A stretch of 30,798 bases of DNA from an uncultured Alphaproteobacteria bacterium. GTDB lineage: Bacteria > Pseudomonadota > Alphaproteobacteria > Caulobacterales > Hyphomonadaceae. How positions within the stretch are numbered: the stretch's first letter is position 1; each line of letters opens with the position of its first letter. Positions 1-7,572 of the stretch are shown one piece after another. The notes beneath the pieces were generated by a model. It saw only the letters and a program-made list of their open reading frames with translations. It was not told the origin of the DNA and made no database searches. The stretch spans positions 1 through 30,798 of the forward strand of contig CAIKXW010000341.1 of assembly GCA_903831485.1 (NCBI GenBank), read 5' to 3'. The position numbers and the translations under genes are program-made.

Positions 1-321
1 CATGTAAGCCTCGCAGCCGGCCTCGCGCACAAGCCGCTCGTCCTGGCGCATTGCGAACGCTGTCACTGCCATGATCGGAATATCCTTAATGGCAGAGTCG
101 TCCTTGATCCAGCGGGTCAGGTCCAGCCCGGATACCTCCGGTAACTGGATGTCCATGATTATCAGATCGGGCTTGTGCTCTCGCGCAAGATCAACGGCTT
201 TCAGTCCGTCGCGGCTTTCGACGGTCTGGAATCCGAAGGCGTCCAACAGGTCGCAGAAGAGCTTCATGTTGAGCTCGTTGTCTTCAACGACCAGGACTTT
301 CTTGGCGGGGGGCGTCGCCAT
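1..321 (-). CDS. divK: DivK-type single-domain response regulator (3' end cut off by window edge)
   Basis: Cytoplasmic receiver-only protein of the alphaproteobacterial cell-cycle phosphorelay. In Caulobacter, DivK is phosphorylated by DivJ and dephosphorylated by PleC, and acts on DivL/CckA to control CtrA. Translating the reverse strand from the ATG at 321 gives a start reading [20 protein letters not shown], followed by the phosphoacceptor block [17 protein letters not shown] and then [22 protein letters not shown] at the edge. The acidic pocket (VVEDNE), the acceptor Asp (MDIQLPE) and the VTAFAM segment closely match DivK rather than generic CheY proteins. Only about 107 of the expected 125 or so residues are visible; the conserved Lys and last helix lie outside the window. 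The gene diverges from dinB across a 170-base gap. In Caulobacter pleD follows divK; that side cannot be seen here. The ribosome-binding site is weak. Confidence 0.9.
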   Translation of the reverse strand, partial: MATPPAKKVLVVEDNELNMKLFCDLLDAFGFQTVESRDGLKAVDLAREHKPDLIIMDIQLPEVSGLDLTRWIKDDSAIKDIPIMAVTAFAMRQDERLVREAGCEAYM

Positions 322-338
322 CAGGTCTCACGAAAGGC

Positions 339-370
339 GCAGGCCGGGCTGATTCCCGGCTGTGGCCTGC
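339..370. promoter_or_regulatory. Stem-loop in the divK-dinB divergent region
   Basis: GCAGGCCGGG (339-348) faces CCC (355-357) and GGCCTGC (364-370). This forms a 7 bp outer and 3 bp inner stem with a small bulge. It lies about 18 bases upstream of the divK start codon, so it would fall in the divK mRNA leader. It could affect divK translation or end transcription entering from the dinB side. No function is known to me. Confidence 0.35.
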
Positions 371-405
371 CTTTGGTAGACCTGAGAGTATTAACCGCCG
401 ATTTT

Positions 406-417
406 CAACTGCAGTTG
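406..417. promoter_or_regulatory. 12-bp perfect palindrome, candidate operator
   Basis: CAACTGCAGTTG reads the same on both strands. It sits midway between divK and dinB, 11 bases after a TTAACC (391-396) that resembles a CtrA half site. No known regulator is recognised from the sequence. The alphaproteobacterial SOS box (GTTC-N7-GTTC or GAAC-N7-GTTC types) is absent from this gap. Confidence 0.3.
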
Positions 418-472
418 GCAGGACAGCATGTTAAGCCATCCTGATTACGAAAACTGGCGCTGGCACAAACAC

Positions 473-484
473 TTCCAGCTGGAA
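473..484. promoter_or_regulatory. 12-bp perfect palindrome overlapping the dinB ribosome-binding site
   Basis: TTCCAGCTGGAA is a perfect inverted repeat. Its right half supplies the GGAA that lies 7 bases before the TTG start of dinB. It could be an operator for a dimeric repressor or could weakly occlude ribosome binding. This is only a structural observation. Confidence 0.3.
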
Positions 485-491
485 TTGCATA

Positions 492-1799
492 TTGTCGGGA
501 CAGGTTGCTGGCAGCACAGGAAGTTTACGCACTGCGTGCCGGGACTGTTTCCAGGCCTCGGAGGGCGGCAAGGCGCGTTGCCCGCGCTGCCGGTCGGTAC
601 GTATCGTCTCGCATCCGAAACTCCTTGAACTGAGCATCGCGCACATCGACTGCGACGCCTTCTACGCCTCGATCGAAAAGCGCGACCGTCCCGACCTCAT
701 CTCCCAGCCCGTCATCGTCGGCGGTGGCAAGCGCGGCGTAGTCTCCACGTGCTGCTATGTCGCGCGCACCTACGGCGTCCGCTCCGCCATGCCGATGTTC
801 AAGGCGCTGAAGCTCTGCCCCAACGCCGTCGTCATCAAGGGCCGCATGGATCTCTATGTGCAGGAAGGCCGCCGCATCCGCGAGATAATGCAGACGCTGA
901 CGCCCCTCGTTGAGCCCGTCTCCATCGACGAAGCCTATCTCGACCTTTCCGGCACCGACGCGCTGCACCATGCCCCGCCCGTCATCAGCCTGATGAAACT
1001 GCAGAAGCAGGTTGAAGCCGAACTCGGCCTCACCATCTCGGTCGGACTTGCCAGCAACAAATTCCTCGCCAAGACCGCCAGCGAAGCTGACAAGCCGCGT
1101 GGTTTCTTCGCGCTCTCCATCGACGAGGCCCCGGCCTATCTCGCAGATAAATCCGTCCGCATCATCGGCGGCGTCGGCGCGCAGTTCGAGAAGAAGCTGA
1201 ATGCAGACGGCATCCGCACAGTAGCGGACATCCAGAGGATCGACGCCAAGTCGCTGATCCGTCGCTACGGAGAGACCGGCCTGTGGTTGCACAACTGCGC
1301 CTTCGGGCGTCACGAGCGCAAGGTCGATCCCGCTGGCGAGCGCAAGAGCGTCTCCTCCGAAACCACCTTCAACGAAGACATCTTCGATCCGAAGCTCCTG
1401 GAGGACATTCTCTGGCGCCTCTCACAACGTACGGCTGATCGCGCCAAGCACTCCGCCGTCGAGGGGCGCGTCGTCACGCTGAAGCTCAAGACCAACGATT
1501 TCAAGAGCTTCACCCGCCGCGTCTCGCTCAATGAGCCGACCCAACTCGCGCAGGCCATCTTTCGAGCCGCCAAACCAATGCTGTCACGCGAAGCTCTCGG
1601 CCAACGCTACCGCCTGCTCGGTGTCGGCATCTCCGAACTCGTCGACGCCAAGGCCGACGCCCTCGATCTCGCCGACCCGAAATCACTCAAGCGCGCCAAG
1701 GCCGAACGCGCCTCCGACAAGGCCCGCGAACGCTTCGGCGACGATGCCGTGATGACGGGGCGGGACGTACGCATCGAACTGGCGCGGAAGAAGGACTGA
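492..1799 (+). CDS. dinB: DNA polymerase IV (Y-family) with N-terminal zinc finger
   Basis: Error-prone translesion DNA polymerase, 435 residues. The palm is clear: metal-binding DCDAFYAS (Asp53, Asp55), steric region YGVRSAMP, and catalytic SIDEAYLD with Asp146/Glu147, followed by the thumb (VGLASNKFLAKTASE) and the little finger domain. Upstream of the polymerase core, residues 16-33 carry two CxxC pairs (Cys16, Cys19, Cys30, Cys33), a zinc-finger extension common in alphaproteobacterial DinB and absent from the E. coli enzyme. Keeping this finger requires the TTG start at 492, with GGAA 7 bases upstream. The neighbour divK is divergent, a context I also recall from Caulobacter. The stop overlaps the start of the next gene by one base (TGATG), so the two are probably translationally coupled. 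I see no LexA-type box. Confidence 0.93.
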   Translation: MSGQVAGSTGSLRTACRDCFQASEGGKARCPRCRSVRIVSHPKLLELSIAHIDCDAFYASIEKRDRPDLISQPVIVGGGKRGVVSTCCYVARTYGVRSAMPMFKALKLCPNAVVIKGRMDLYVQEGRRIREIMQTLTPLVEPVSIDEAYLDLSGTDALHHAPPVISLMKLQKQVEAELGLTISVGLASNKFLAKTASEADKPRGFFALSIDEAPAYLADKSVRIIGGVGAQFEKKLNADGIRTVADIQRIDAKSLIRRYGETGLWLHNCAFGRHERKVDPAGERKSVSSETTFNEDIFDPKLLEDILWRLSQRTADRAKHSAVEGRVVTLKLKTNDFKSFTRRVSLNEPTQLAQAIFRAAKPMLSREALGQRYRLLGVGISELVDAKADALDLADPKSLKRAKAERASDKARERFGDDAVMTGRDVRIELARKKD

Positions 1800-2098
1800 T
1801 GCACATCGACGAAACCTTCCGCGCCAAGGTCTGGACGCAGGACAGCACAGGCGCATGGCATTTCGTCACGCTCCCAGCGATACTCTCAGCACGCATCCGA
1901 ACGCTGACCCCTGGTCTTCGAAAACCCTTCGGCTCCTTCCGCGTCAAGGCGCAAATCGGCCTGACAAGCTGGGAAACCTCGCTGTTTGCCGACCAGAAGC
2001 GCGAGGCGTTCCTGTTGCCCGTGAAGGCTGACGTCAGGCGCAAGGAGAAGATCACGATCGGCGATACAATCGAGGTGACAGTGACGTTTGACCTATGA
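1799..2098 (+). CDS. DUF1905 domain protein
   Basis: Small cytoplasmic protein of 99 residues made entirely of a DUF1905 domain. Family hallmarks seen are the opening F-x-A-K-V-W, a GAWHFVTLP segment near residue 20, FGSFRVKAQIG near the middle, WETSLFADQ, and LLPVKADVRRKEKITIGDTI toward the end. The family forms a small beta-barrel of unknown function, sometimes fused to a YdeI-like domain, which is absent here. The start codon shares one base with the dinB stop, so it should be co-translated with dinB. Whether this reflects a functional link to DNA repair is unknown. Confidence 0.8.
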   Translation: MHIDETFRAKVWTQDSTGAWHFVTLPAILSARIRTLTPGLRKPFGSFRVKAQIGLTSWETSLFADQKREAFLLPVKADVRRKEKITIGDTIEVTVTFDL

Positions 2099-2102
2099 TC
2101 AC

Positions 2103-2210
2103 GGCTTGTCATCGCGGCCACAGCGTAGCGAAGAGCCGAAACCTGCTTATCCACCGCGATAAGCGAGAATGGGTTCCCGATGCCTCTACGCGCTTCCGGG
2201 ATGACAAGCC
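2103..2210. repeat. Long interrupted palindrome (REP-like intergenic element)
   Basis: The ends are 11-bp inverted copies: GGCTTGTCATC (2103-2113) and GATGACAAGCC (2200-2210). Inside are a second pair, GCGTAG (2123-2128) with CTACGC (2186-2191), and a central perfect hairpin, GCTTATC (2145-2151) with GATAAGC (2158-2164) around a 6-base loop. The whole 108 bases can fold into one long hairpin. Its TGTCATC / GATGACA ends resemble dispersed palindromic repeats seen in other alphaproteobacterial genomes. It fills the gap between the DUF1905 gene and the RidA gene and may also act as a transcription barrier. Confidence 0.6.
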
Positions 2211-2252
2211 TGCCCTGCCCCCTCTACAATTGCATTGCAATGGAGTTCCCCC

Positions 2253-2708
2253 ATGTCCGCATCTGACCGCCTAAAGGCCGCCGGCGTCACCCTTCCCGAC
2301 GCCCGCCCGCCCGTCGCGAATTACGTGCCGTTCGTCATCACCGGAAACCTGCTCTTCATCTCGGGCCAGGTCAGCATCACGCCGGACGGTCTGATCAAGG
2401 GCAGGCTCGGCGAGGACATGACGCTCGAACAGGGCCAGCAGGCCGCCCGCGCCTGCGCCATCAACCTGATCGCCCAGATGAAAGCGGCGCTCGGCGATCT
2501 CGATCGCGTAACCCGCGTCGTGAAACTTGGCGGCTTCGTCAACGCCGCCGCCGATTTCACCGATCTTCCGAAAGTCGTGAACGGCTGCTCGGACCTGATG
2601 GTCGAGATCTTCGGCGACAAGGGCCGCCACGCCCGCGCAGCTGTCGCCTGTCCCGTCCTGCCGATGGGCGCCGCGGTCGAAGTCGACGCCGTCGTCGAAT
2701 TCGCCTGA
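2253..2708 (+). CDS. RidA/YjgF/UK114 family protein (long subfamily)
   Basis: RidA-family proteins are trimeric and typically hydrolyse reactive enamine/imine intermediates released by PLP enzymes. The 151-residue product is longer than E. coli RidA (128 residues) and matches the long subfamily: NLLFISGQVSI near residue 30, KGRLGEDMTLEQGQQAAR, LGDLDRVTRVVKLGGFVNA, and the C-terminal GRHARAAVACPVLPMGAAVE. The Arg in HARAAV aligns with the substrate-binding Arg of RidA. The ATG at 2253 is chosen because GGAG sits 7 bases before it; an in-frame TTG at 2235 is less likely. It opens a plus-strand run with the glycerophosphodiesterase 7 bases downstream. The substrate of this subfamily is not established. 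Confidence 0.85.
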   Translation: MSASDRLKAAGVTLPDARPPVANYVPFVITGNLLFISGQVSITPDGLIKGRLGEDMTLEQGQQAARACAINLIAQMKAALGDLDRVTRVVKLGGFVNAAADFTDLPKVVNGCSDLMVEIFGDKGRHARAAVACPVLPMGAAVEVDAVVEFA

Positions 2709-2715
2709 TGCACAG

Positions 2716-3453
2716 ATGAGCGAGCGCTTTTTCGACGTGGCGGACTTCGCCTACGCCCACCGTGGGCTGTGGGACTCCGCCACGCCGGAAACCTCACTCG
2801 CCGCGTTCCGCGCCGCCGCAGCAGCAGGCGTCGGCGTGGAACTCGATGTCCGGCTCAGCTTCGATGGCCGCCCCGTCGTATTCCATGACGCCAGCCTCCA
2901 GCGCATGTGCAACCACCGCGAACTCATCGAACGCGTCGCCATGGTCGACCTCGCTCGCTGGCCCCTGCCCGATGGCTCCGCGATCCCCACCCTCGAGGCC
3001 GTGCTCGATATCATGGCCGGCCTGCCCGTTCTTATCGAGATCAAGGTGGACCGTCTGGCGGGAGAGATTGCCGACCGAGTCGCCGAGGCAATTGCCGATC
3101 GCTACGGACCCCTGGCCGTCATGAGCTTCGACGAACCGACCGTCGCCCGTCTCTGCCGCCTCGTGACCGACCGACCGATCGGACTCCTCTGCATTGCAGA
3201 CAACCAGGTCGAGGAAGACCTGATCGCCAAGGCCGCCACCGCCCGCGCCCTCGGCTGCGATTATATCGCCCCCCACCACTCCGCCCTCGAACCCGTGGCA
3301 TCGGCCTCCGGCGGGCTCCCGCTCGTCACATGGACGATCCGCACGCAGGACGAGCTTCAGATTGCCCGTGACTATGGCGCTGCGCCCATTTTCGAAGGCT
3401 TCGCAGCTTCACAGCTCGCAGCCCTCGCATTGTCCCCGAGAACGTCGATATAG
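2716..3453 (+). CDS. ugpQ: Glycerophosphodiester phosphodiesterase family protein
   Basis: Hydrolyses glycerophosphodiesters (deacylated phospholipids) to glycerol-3-phosphate and an alcohol. The protein has 245 residues and shows the GDPD TIM-barrel signature: catalytic His15 in AHRG, PETS in place of the usual PENT, Glu42 and Asp44 in the metal-binding ELDV, and the second catalytic pair His57-Asp58 in VVFHD. A later metal-site Glu/Lys pair is seen in LIEIKVD near residue 110. There is no signal peptide, so it should act in the cytoplasm like UgpQ. It starts 7 bases after the RidA stop and belongs to the same operon. The symbol reflects family similarity; ugp transport genes are not present here. 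Confidence 0.85.
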   Translation: MSERFFDVADFAYAHRGLWDSATPETSLAAFRAAAAAGVGVELDVRLSFDGRPVVFHDASLQRMCNHRELIERVAMVDLARWPLPDGSAIPTLEAVLDIMAGLPVLIEIKVDRLAGEIADRVAEAIADRYGPLAVMSFDEPTVARLCRLVTDRPIGLLCIADNQVEEDLIAKAATARALGCDYIAPHHSALEPVASASGGLPLVTWTIRTQDELQIARDYGAAPIFEGFAASQLAALALSPRTSI

Positions 3454-3490
3454 TCCGGCAAAACACTACCAACGCGCCCAGAGGACAAGC

Positions 3491-4705
3491 TTGGCTGACG
3501 ATTCTGCGGACCGGATCGACCTGACCCTGTCAGTCGCCGAAAGGCTGGCTGACGTGGACCGCAAGGCGTGGAACGCCGTCGCGAACCCGCCGGGCGAGCG
3601 CTATGACCCCTTCCTCGACTGGGACTTTCTCGAGGCAGCTGAATCGTCGGGCTGCGCCACGCCAGAGACCGGGTGGACGCCACAGCACGTGCTCGCGCAC
3701 GACGCCGCCGGACGCCTCGTCGGCGCTGCGCCTCTCTACGTGAAGATGCACTCGCGGGGTGAGTTCGTGTTCGACCACGCCTGGGCGGACGCTCTCCACC
3801 GCGCAGGGGGGCGCTACTATCCCAAGCTTCTCTGCGCCATCCCCTTCACCCCCGTCACCGGCCGGCGCCTGCTCTCGACCGGTCCCCACGCCGCAAGCAT
3901 CGCGTGCGCTCTAAGCGGCGCCGTCGTCGAAGTTGCAAAGCAGCTCCGCGCCTCGTCCGCCCACTTCAACTTCCTCGACGAAGAGACGTGGCAGAATCTC
4001 GGCCAGGCCGGCTTTCTCCTCCGCGAGGACCAGCAGTTCCACTGGATGAACCGTGGATACGCGTCGTTCGAGGATTTCCTCGCCGCGCTCTCATCGCGCA
4101 AACGCAAGACCCTCCGCCGCGAGCGCCGCGATGCTCAGGAAGGCCTCAAGATCATCCGCGTCACCGGCGGCGACATCACGGAAGCGCACTGGGACGCCTT
4201 CTTCGAATTCTACATGGACACCGGCGGCCGCAAGTGGGGGTCGCCCTACCTCAATCGCGAATTCTTCTCGATCCTGAACCAGCGCATGGCCGACAAATGC
4301 CTGCTGATCCTCGCGATGGAGGATGGCGAGCCCGTCGCCGGCGCGCTCAACATGATCGGGTCGGATACGCTCTATGGCCGCTACTGGGGCCGCAATCAGG
4401 AGCGCCCCTTCCTGCATTTCGAGGTCTGCTACTATCAGGCGATAGACTTCGCCATCGAACGCGGCCTCGCTTGTGTCGAAGCCGGCGCGCAGGGCGACCA
4501 CAAGCTCGCTCGCGGTTATGAACCTCGGCTCACCCGCTCCGCGCACTGGATCGCCCACAGCGGATTGCGCGCCGCCGTCGCACACTATCTCGACTCCGAG
4601 CGCGCAGCAGTCGAGGAAGGACTGGACGAACTGCAGGCCTACTCGCCTTTCAGGAAGGGCGAACTGGCCCAACGCGCCGAAGATCAGGACGAGGAGGGCT
4701 TCTGA
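3491..4705 (+). CDS. FemAB/GNAT-like N-acyltransferase (COG3146, DUF482)
   Basis: A 404-residue protein of the COG3146 family, tandem GNAT-fold domains related to FemAB peptidoglycan aminoacyltransferases. Recognisable family blocks are YDPFLDWDFLEAAESSG near the start, YVKMHSRGEFVFDHAWAD, HWMNRGYASFEDFL, SSRKRKTLRRERR, and YMDTGGRKWGSPYL. Near the C terminus are GRYWGRNQERPFLHFEVCYY and EAGAQGDHKLARGYEP. The TTG at 3491 is chosen because GAGGA lies 5 bases upstream; an upstream in-frame GTG at 3362 would overlap the preceding gene by about 90 bases. The stop overlaps the HIT gene start by one base. The substrate of this family is not known to me. Confidence 0.85.
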   Translation: MADDSADRIDLTLSVAERLADVDRKAWNAVANPPGERYDPFLDWDFLEAAESSGCATPETGWTPQHVLAHDAAGRLVGAAPLYVKMHSRGEFVFDHAWADALHRAGGRYYPKLLCAIPFTPVTGRRLLSTGPHAASIACALSGAVVEVAKQLRASSAHFNFLDEETWQNLGQAGFLLREDQQFHWMNRGYASFEDFLAALSSRKRKTLRRERRDAQEGLKIIRVTGGDITEAHWDAFFEFYMDTGGRKWGSPYLNREFFSILNQRMADKCLLILAMEDGEPVAGALNMIGSDTLYGRYWGRNQERPFLHFEVCYYQAIDFAIERGLACVEAGAQGDHKLARGYEPRLTRSAHWIAHSGLRAAVAHYLDSERAAVEEGLDELQAYSPFRKGELAQRAEDQDEEGF

Positions 4706-5139
4706 TGAGCCTCGAAGGAACTTACGACAGCTCCAACATCTTCGCCAAAATTCTTCGCGGCGAAGCGCCTTGTATAAAGATCTTCGAGGACGATGACGTC
4801 CTCGCATTCATGGACATCTTTCCACAGAGCCAAGGCCACTGCCTGGTTATCCCCAAGAACGTAACCGCCCGAAACCTTACCGATTTCCCGACCGAAAAGC
4901 TCGGCGCGACCTTCGCGGCCGTCCAGAAACTGACCAAGGCGGTGATCAAGGCGCTGTCATGCGACGGTGTCATCGTCACCCAGTTCAACGGCGCACCGGC
5001 AGGGCAGACAGTGTTTCACCTGCATATCCACGTGATTCCGCGCTACGCGAACCTTCCGCTGCAACCGCACCATGGCGGCAAACCGGCTGATGCCGCAGTC
5101 CTCAGAGAGCAAGCTGCGCGCATTGCTGCAGCCCTCTAG
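4705..5139 (+). CDS. HIT family nucleotide hydrolase/transferase (HinT-like)
   Basis: Purine nucleoside phosphoramidase-like protein of the histidine triad superfamily, 144 residues. The triad HLHIHVI is at residues 105-111 (His105, His107, His109). Upstream is the typical N-terminal block SSNIFAKILRGEAPCIKIFEDD and the FMDIFPQSQGHCLVIPK strand region. The start overlaps the previous stop (TGATG), so it is the last gene of the RidA-GDPD-GNAT-HIT operon. The C terminus runs slightly beyond short HinT proteins. General dinucleotide or adenylate hydrolase activity is likely; the physiological substrate cannot be read from sequence. Confidence 0.9.
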   Translation: MSLEGTYDSSNIFAKILRGEAPCIKIFEDDDVLAFMDIFPQSQGHCLVIPKNVTARNLTDFPTEKLGATFAAVQKLTKAVIKALSCDGVIVTQFNGAPAGQTVFHLHIHVIPRYANLPLQPHHGGKPADAAVLREQAARIAAAL

Positions 5140-5151
5140 GCTCCTTATATA
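5123..5151 (+). promoter_or_regulatory. Candidate sigma-70 promoter for the GT4-GH130 operon
   Basis: TTGCTG (5123-5128) and TATATA (5146-5151) are separated by 17 bases. The -35 lies inside the end of the HIT gene. Transcription would begin near 5158 and leave a leader of about 105 bases before the glycosyltransferase. Confidence 0.45.
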
Positions 5152-5175
5152 ACAACGGTTAGGCCCGTCAGCTTG

Positions 5176-5205
5176 GGTTCACCGCGCGAAAGCGCAGCGG
5201 GAACC
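5176..5205 (+). promoter_or_regulatory. GNRA-capped stem-loop in the leader before the GT4 gene
   Basis: GGTTC (5176-5180) pairs with GAACC (5201-5205), with inner CCGC/GCGG and GC/GC pairs closing on a GAAA tetraloop and small bulges. No T-run follows, so it is not a canonical terminator. It may stabilise or regulate the leader, or end the HIT transcript weakly. Confidence 0.35.
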
Positions 5206-5263
5206 TGCTGCACATGCGAGCGTTGGAAGCCTTGGGACCTCCAGAGTCACAGGAACAACGCAC

Positions 5264-7561
5264 ATGGGATTTGATTCCTCGACGGCGATTGTACACGCGC
5301 TCAGGCCGGTCGAGCCCAAATCCTGTATCCGTCAGGACATCCACAGCGCGGCGATGATCGGCAATTTCCCGCCGCGATGCTGCGGGATCGCAACGTTCAC
5401 CCGGGACACGTTCGCAAGCCTGCGCAAGGAACTCCCGCGCGCCAAATGGCGGCTCGCGGTCATGGAGGACGCCTCCAGGACCCACGATTACCCCGAGGAA
5501 GTCACTGATATCATCCGCCACGATGATCCTGCGGCCTATGAACGTCTCGCGGACGAACTGAACCGCACCGGCGTTGAAGTTGCGTTCCTCCAGCATGAGT
5601 TCGGCATTTTCGGCGGCGATGATGGCTCGCACATCCTGCCCCTGATCCGCCGCCTCCGCATGCCGCTGGTCACGACGCTTCACACAGTGCTCGAACGCCC
5701 CTCGCCGGGCCAGAAGCGCGTGATGGACGAGATCATCCGCATTTCCAGCACCGTCATCGTCATGACCGAAATGGGCGCGGACATCCTGGAACGTGTGCAC
5801 AAGGCCGGTCCAACCAAGGTGCATGTAGTCCCCCACGGCGCCCCGGAACGGCCCTTCGCCGCCACGGCGGTGTTCAAGGGCCCGTTGGACCTTGCGGGCC
5901 ACAAGGTGATCATGAGCTTCGGCCTGCTCTCGCCGAACAAGGGCCTGGAGACTATCATCCGCGCACTTCCCAGCGTGGTCGCCCGCGTGCCCGAGACCGT
6001 CTACCTTATCGTCGGCGCCACCCACCCCCACCTCATCGCGCGCGAGGGCGAAGCCTACCGTCAGAGCCTGATCGAGCTGGCGCGTTCGCTCGGCGTTGCC
6101 GACAACCTGCGCTTCATCAACCGCTTCGTTGACGACGACGAACTGGTCGACCTGCTCCAGGCGGCCGACCTGTACGTCACGCCCTATCTCACCGAAGCGC
6201 AGATTACGTCCGGCACGCTCAGCTATGCCGTCGCCCTCGGCAAGCCGGTCGTCTCAACGCCCTACTGGCATGCGCGCGAATTGCTCGCAGACGGCGTCGG
6301 CGTCCTGTGCCCGTTCGGCGACGACAAGGCCTTCGCTCGCGAAATCAGCACGCTGCTCGAAGACGATGTCCGCCGCGAAGCCATTGCCCACCGCGCTTAT
6401 CGCACGGGCGAGCCGTCGCGCTGGCGCAAGGTCGCGAAGTCCATTGTCGATCTCGCGGCCATCGGTCGTACCGACCACCAGCGTCGCCGCGAACAGCGGT
6501 TCCGCACCCTCGCTCAGCCGCGCCTCGATGGTCTGCTGCAGATGGCCGACGATTGCGGCGTCACCCAGCATTCGCAATTCGGCGTCCCGGATCGCCGCCA
6601 TGGCTACTGCACCGACGACAATGCCCGCGCATTGATGCTGCTCGCCCGCCTGTCAGCAGAAGCCAGACTCGATGCTGCGTCGAGCAAGCTGTTGGTGTCG
6701 ACGTCGGCCTTCCTCTCCCACGCGTGGATCCCCGAGACTGGCCGCTTCCGCAACTTCATGAGTTTCGATCGCCGCTGGCTCGACGATGGCGGCTCCGACG
6801 ATTGTTGCGCCCGCGCGCTCGAAGCCCTGTGCGTCACGGCATCCCGCGCCGAACCGGAGGGCATCCGGAACTGGGCGATCGCGCTCGCCCGTCAGGTCCT
6901 GAACCACATCGGCCAATGGGTCTCGCTTCGCGCGCAAGCCATCATCATCCGCGCACTGGCGCAGGCAGGTGGCTCGGTCATCTCTGAAGACGAAGCCTGC
7001 GAACGGATACGCGCGCCGGCAGAAAAACTCTATGCCGCGGCCGTGTCCGGTCGAAACAACGGGCACGACTGGTTCGAGCCCTGCCTCTCCTACGACAACG
7101 CCCACCTGCCAGGCGCCTTGATCCGTGCGGGCGACATGCTGCAGGAACCGGACATGATCAGCGTCGGCCTGGACATGCTCGAACGCCTCATGCAGATTCA
7201 GACTGCTCCCGACGGGTGCTTCGCGCCGGTCGCGACCAGCGGCTTCGACGCCGGCGCCGAACACGCCATGTTCGACCAGCAACCGATCGAGGCGCTCGCC
7301 GCCATCGATGCGTGCCTCGCAGCCTGGCAGGCAACGGGCGACAGCCGTCACGCCATCGTCGCGCGTCATGTCTTCTGCTGGTTCGGCGGCGACAATGTGC
7401 ACGCCTTGCCACTTGCTCGCCCCGAAGACGGAATCTGCCACGACGGCCTCACGGAATCCGGCCTCAACGAAAATCACGGCGCAGAATCCATCCTCAGCTA
7501 CCAGCTTGCGGCGTCAGCCATCCGCCAGCTAGTGCTTCGGCAGCCGGTAAAATCCGCCTAG
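5264..7561 (+). CDS. GT4 glycosyltransferase fused to a C-terminal glycosidase-like helical domain
   Basis: A 765-residue two-domain enzyme. Residues about 25-400 form a GT-B glycosyltransferase of family 4: IGNFPPRCCGIATFT at the N terminus, QHEFGIFGG (110-118), SFGLLSPNKGLE (218-229) and the donor-site region from Thr306. The usual E-x7-E donor motif keeps only its first Glu (Glu311). Residues about 430-760 look like an alpha/alpha-toroid of the kind found in glycosidases, with HGYCTDDNARAL (446-457), HDWFEP (601-606), a YDNAHLPGAL block and NENHGAE (735-741). There is no signal peptide or membrane segment. AGGAAC lies about 8 bases before the ATG. The GH130 gene follows after 11 bases, so the pair is almost certainly one operon. 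The sugar donor and acceptor are unknown; the GH130 partner suggests mannose chemistry. This domain combination beside GH130 is one I have seen in other bacteria but cannot name. Confidence 0.85.
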   Translation: MGFDSSTAIVHALRPVEPKSCIRQDIHSAAMIGNFPPRCCGIATFTRDTFASLRKELPRAKWRLAVMEDASRTHDYPEEVTDIIRHDDPAAYERLADELNRTGVEVAFLQHEFGIFGGDDGSHILPLIRRLRMPLVTTLHTVLERPSPGQKRVMDEIIRISSTVIVMTEMGADILERVHKAGPTKVHVVPHGAPERPFAATAVFKGPLDLAGHKVIMSFGLLSPNKGLETIIRALPSVVARVPETVYLIVGATHPHLIAREGEAYRQSLIELARSLGVADNLRFINRFVDDDELVDLLQAADLYVTPYLTEAQITSGTLSYAVALGKPVVSTPYWHARELLADGVGVLCPFGDDKAFAREISTLLEDDVRREAIAHRAYRTGEPSRWRKVAKSIVDLAAIGRTDHQRRREQRFRTLAQPRLDGLLQMADDCGVTQHSQFGVPDRRHGYCTDDNARALMLLARLSAEARLDAASSKLLVSTSAFLSHAWIPETGRFRNFMSFDRRWLDDGGSDDCCARALEALCVTASRAEPEGIRNWAIALARQVLNHIGQWVSLRAQAIIIRALAQAGGSVISEDEACERIRAPAEKLYAAAVSGRNNGHDWFEPCLSYDNAHLPGALIRAGDMLQEPDMISVGLDMLERLMQIQTAPDGCFAPVATSGFDAGAEHAMFDQQPIEALAAIDACLAAWQATGDSRHAIVARHVFCWFGGDNVHALPLARPEDGICHDGLTESGLNENHGAESILSYQLAASAIRQLVLRQPVKSA

Positions 7562-7572
7562 CAGGGTGATTG

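Noticed and set aside
322..491. SOS (LexA) box for dinB
   Set aside because: No GTTC-N7-GTTC or GAAC-N7-GTTC pattern was found in the gap.
3362..3490. Upstream start for the FemAB/GNAT-like gene
   Set aside because: A start at 3362 would overlap the glycerophosphodiesterase by about 90 bases and add residues that do not resemble the family; the TTG at 3491 has a good ribosome-binding site.
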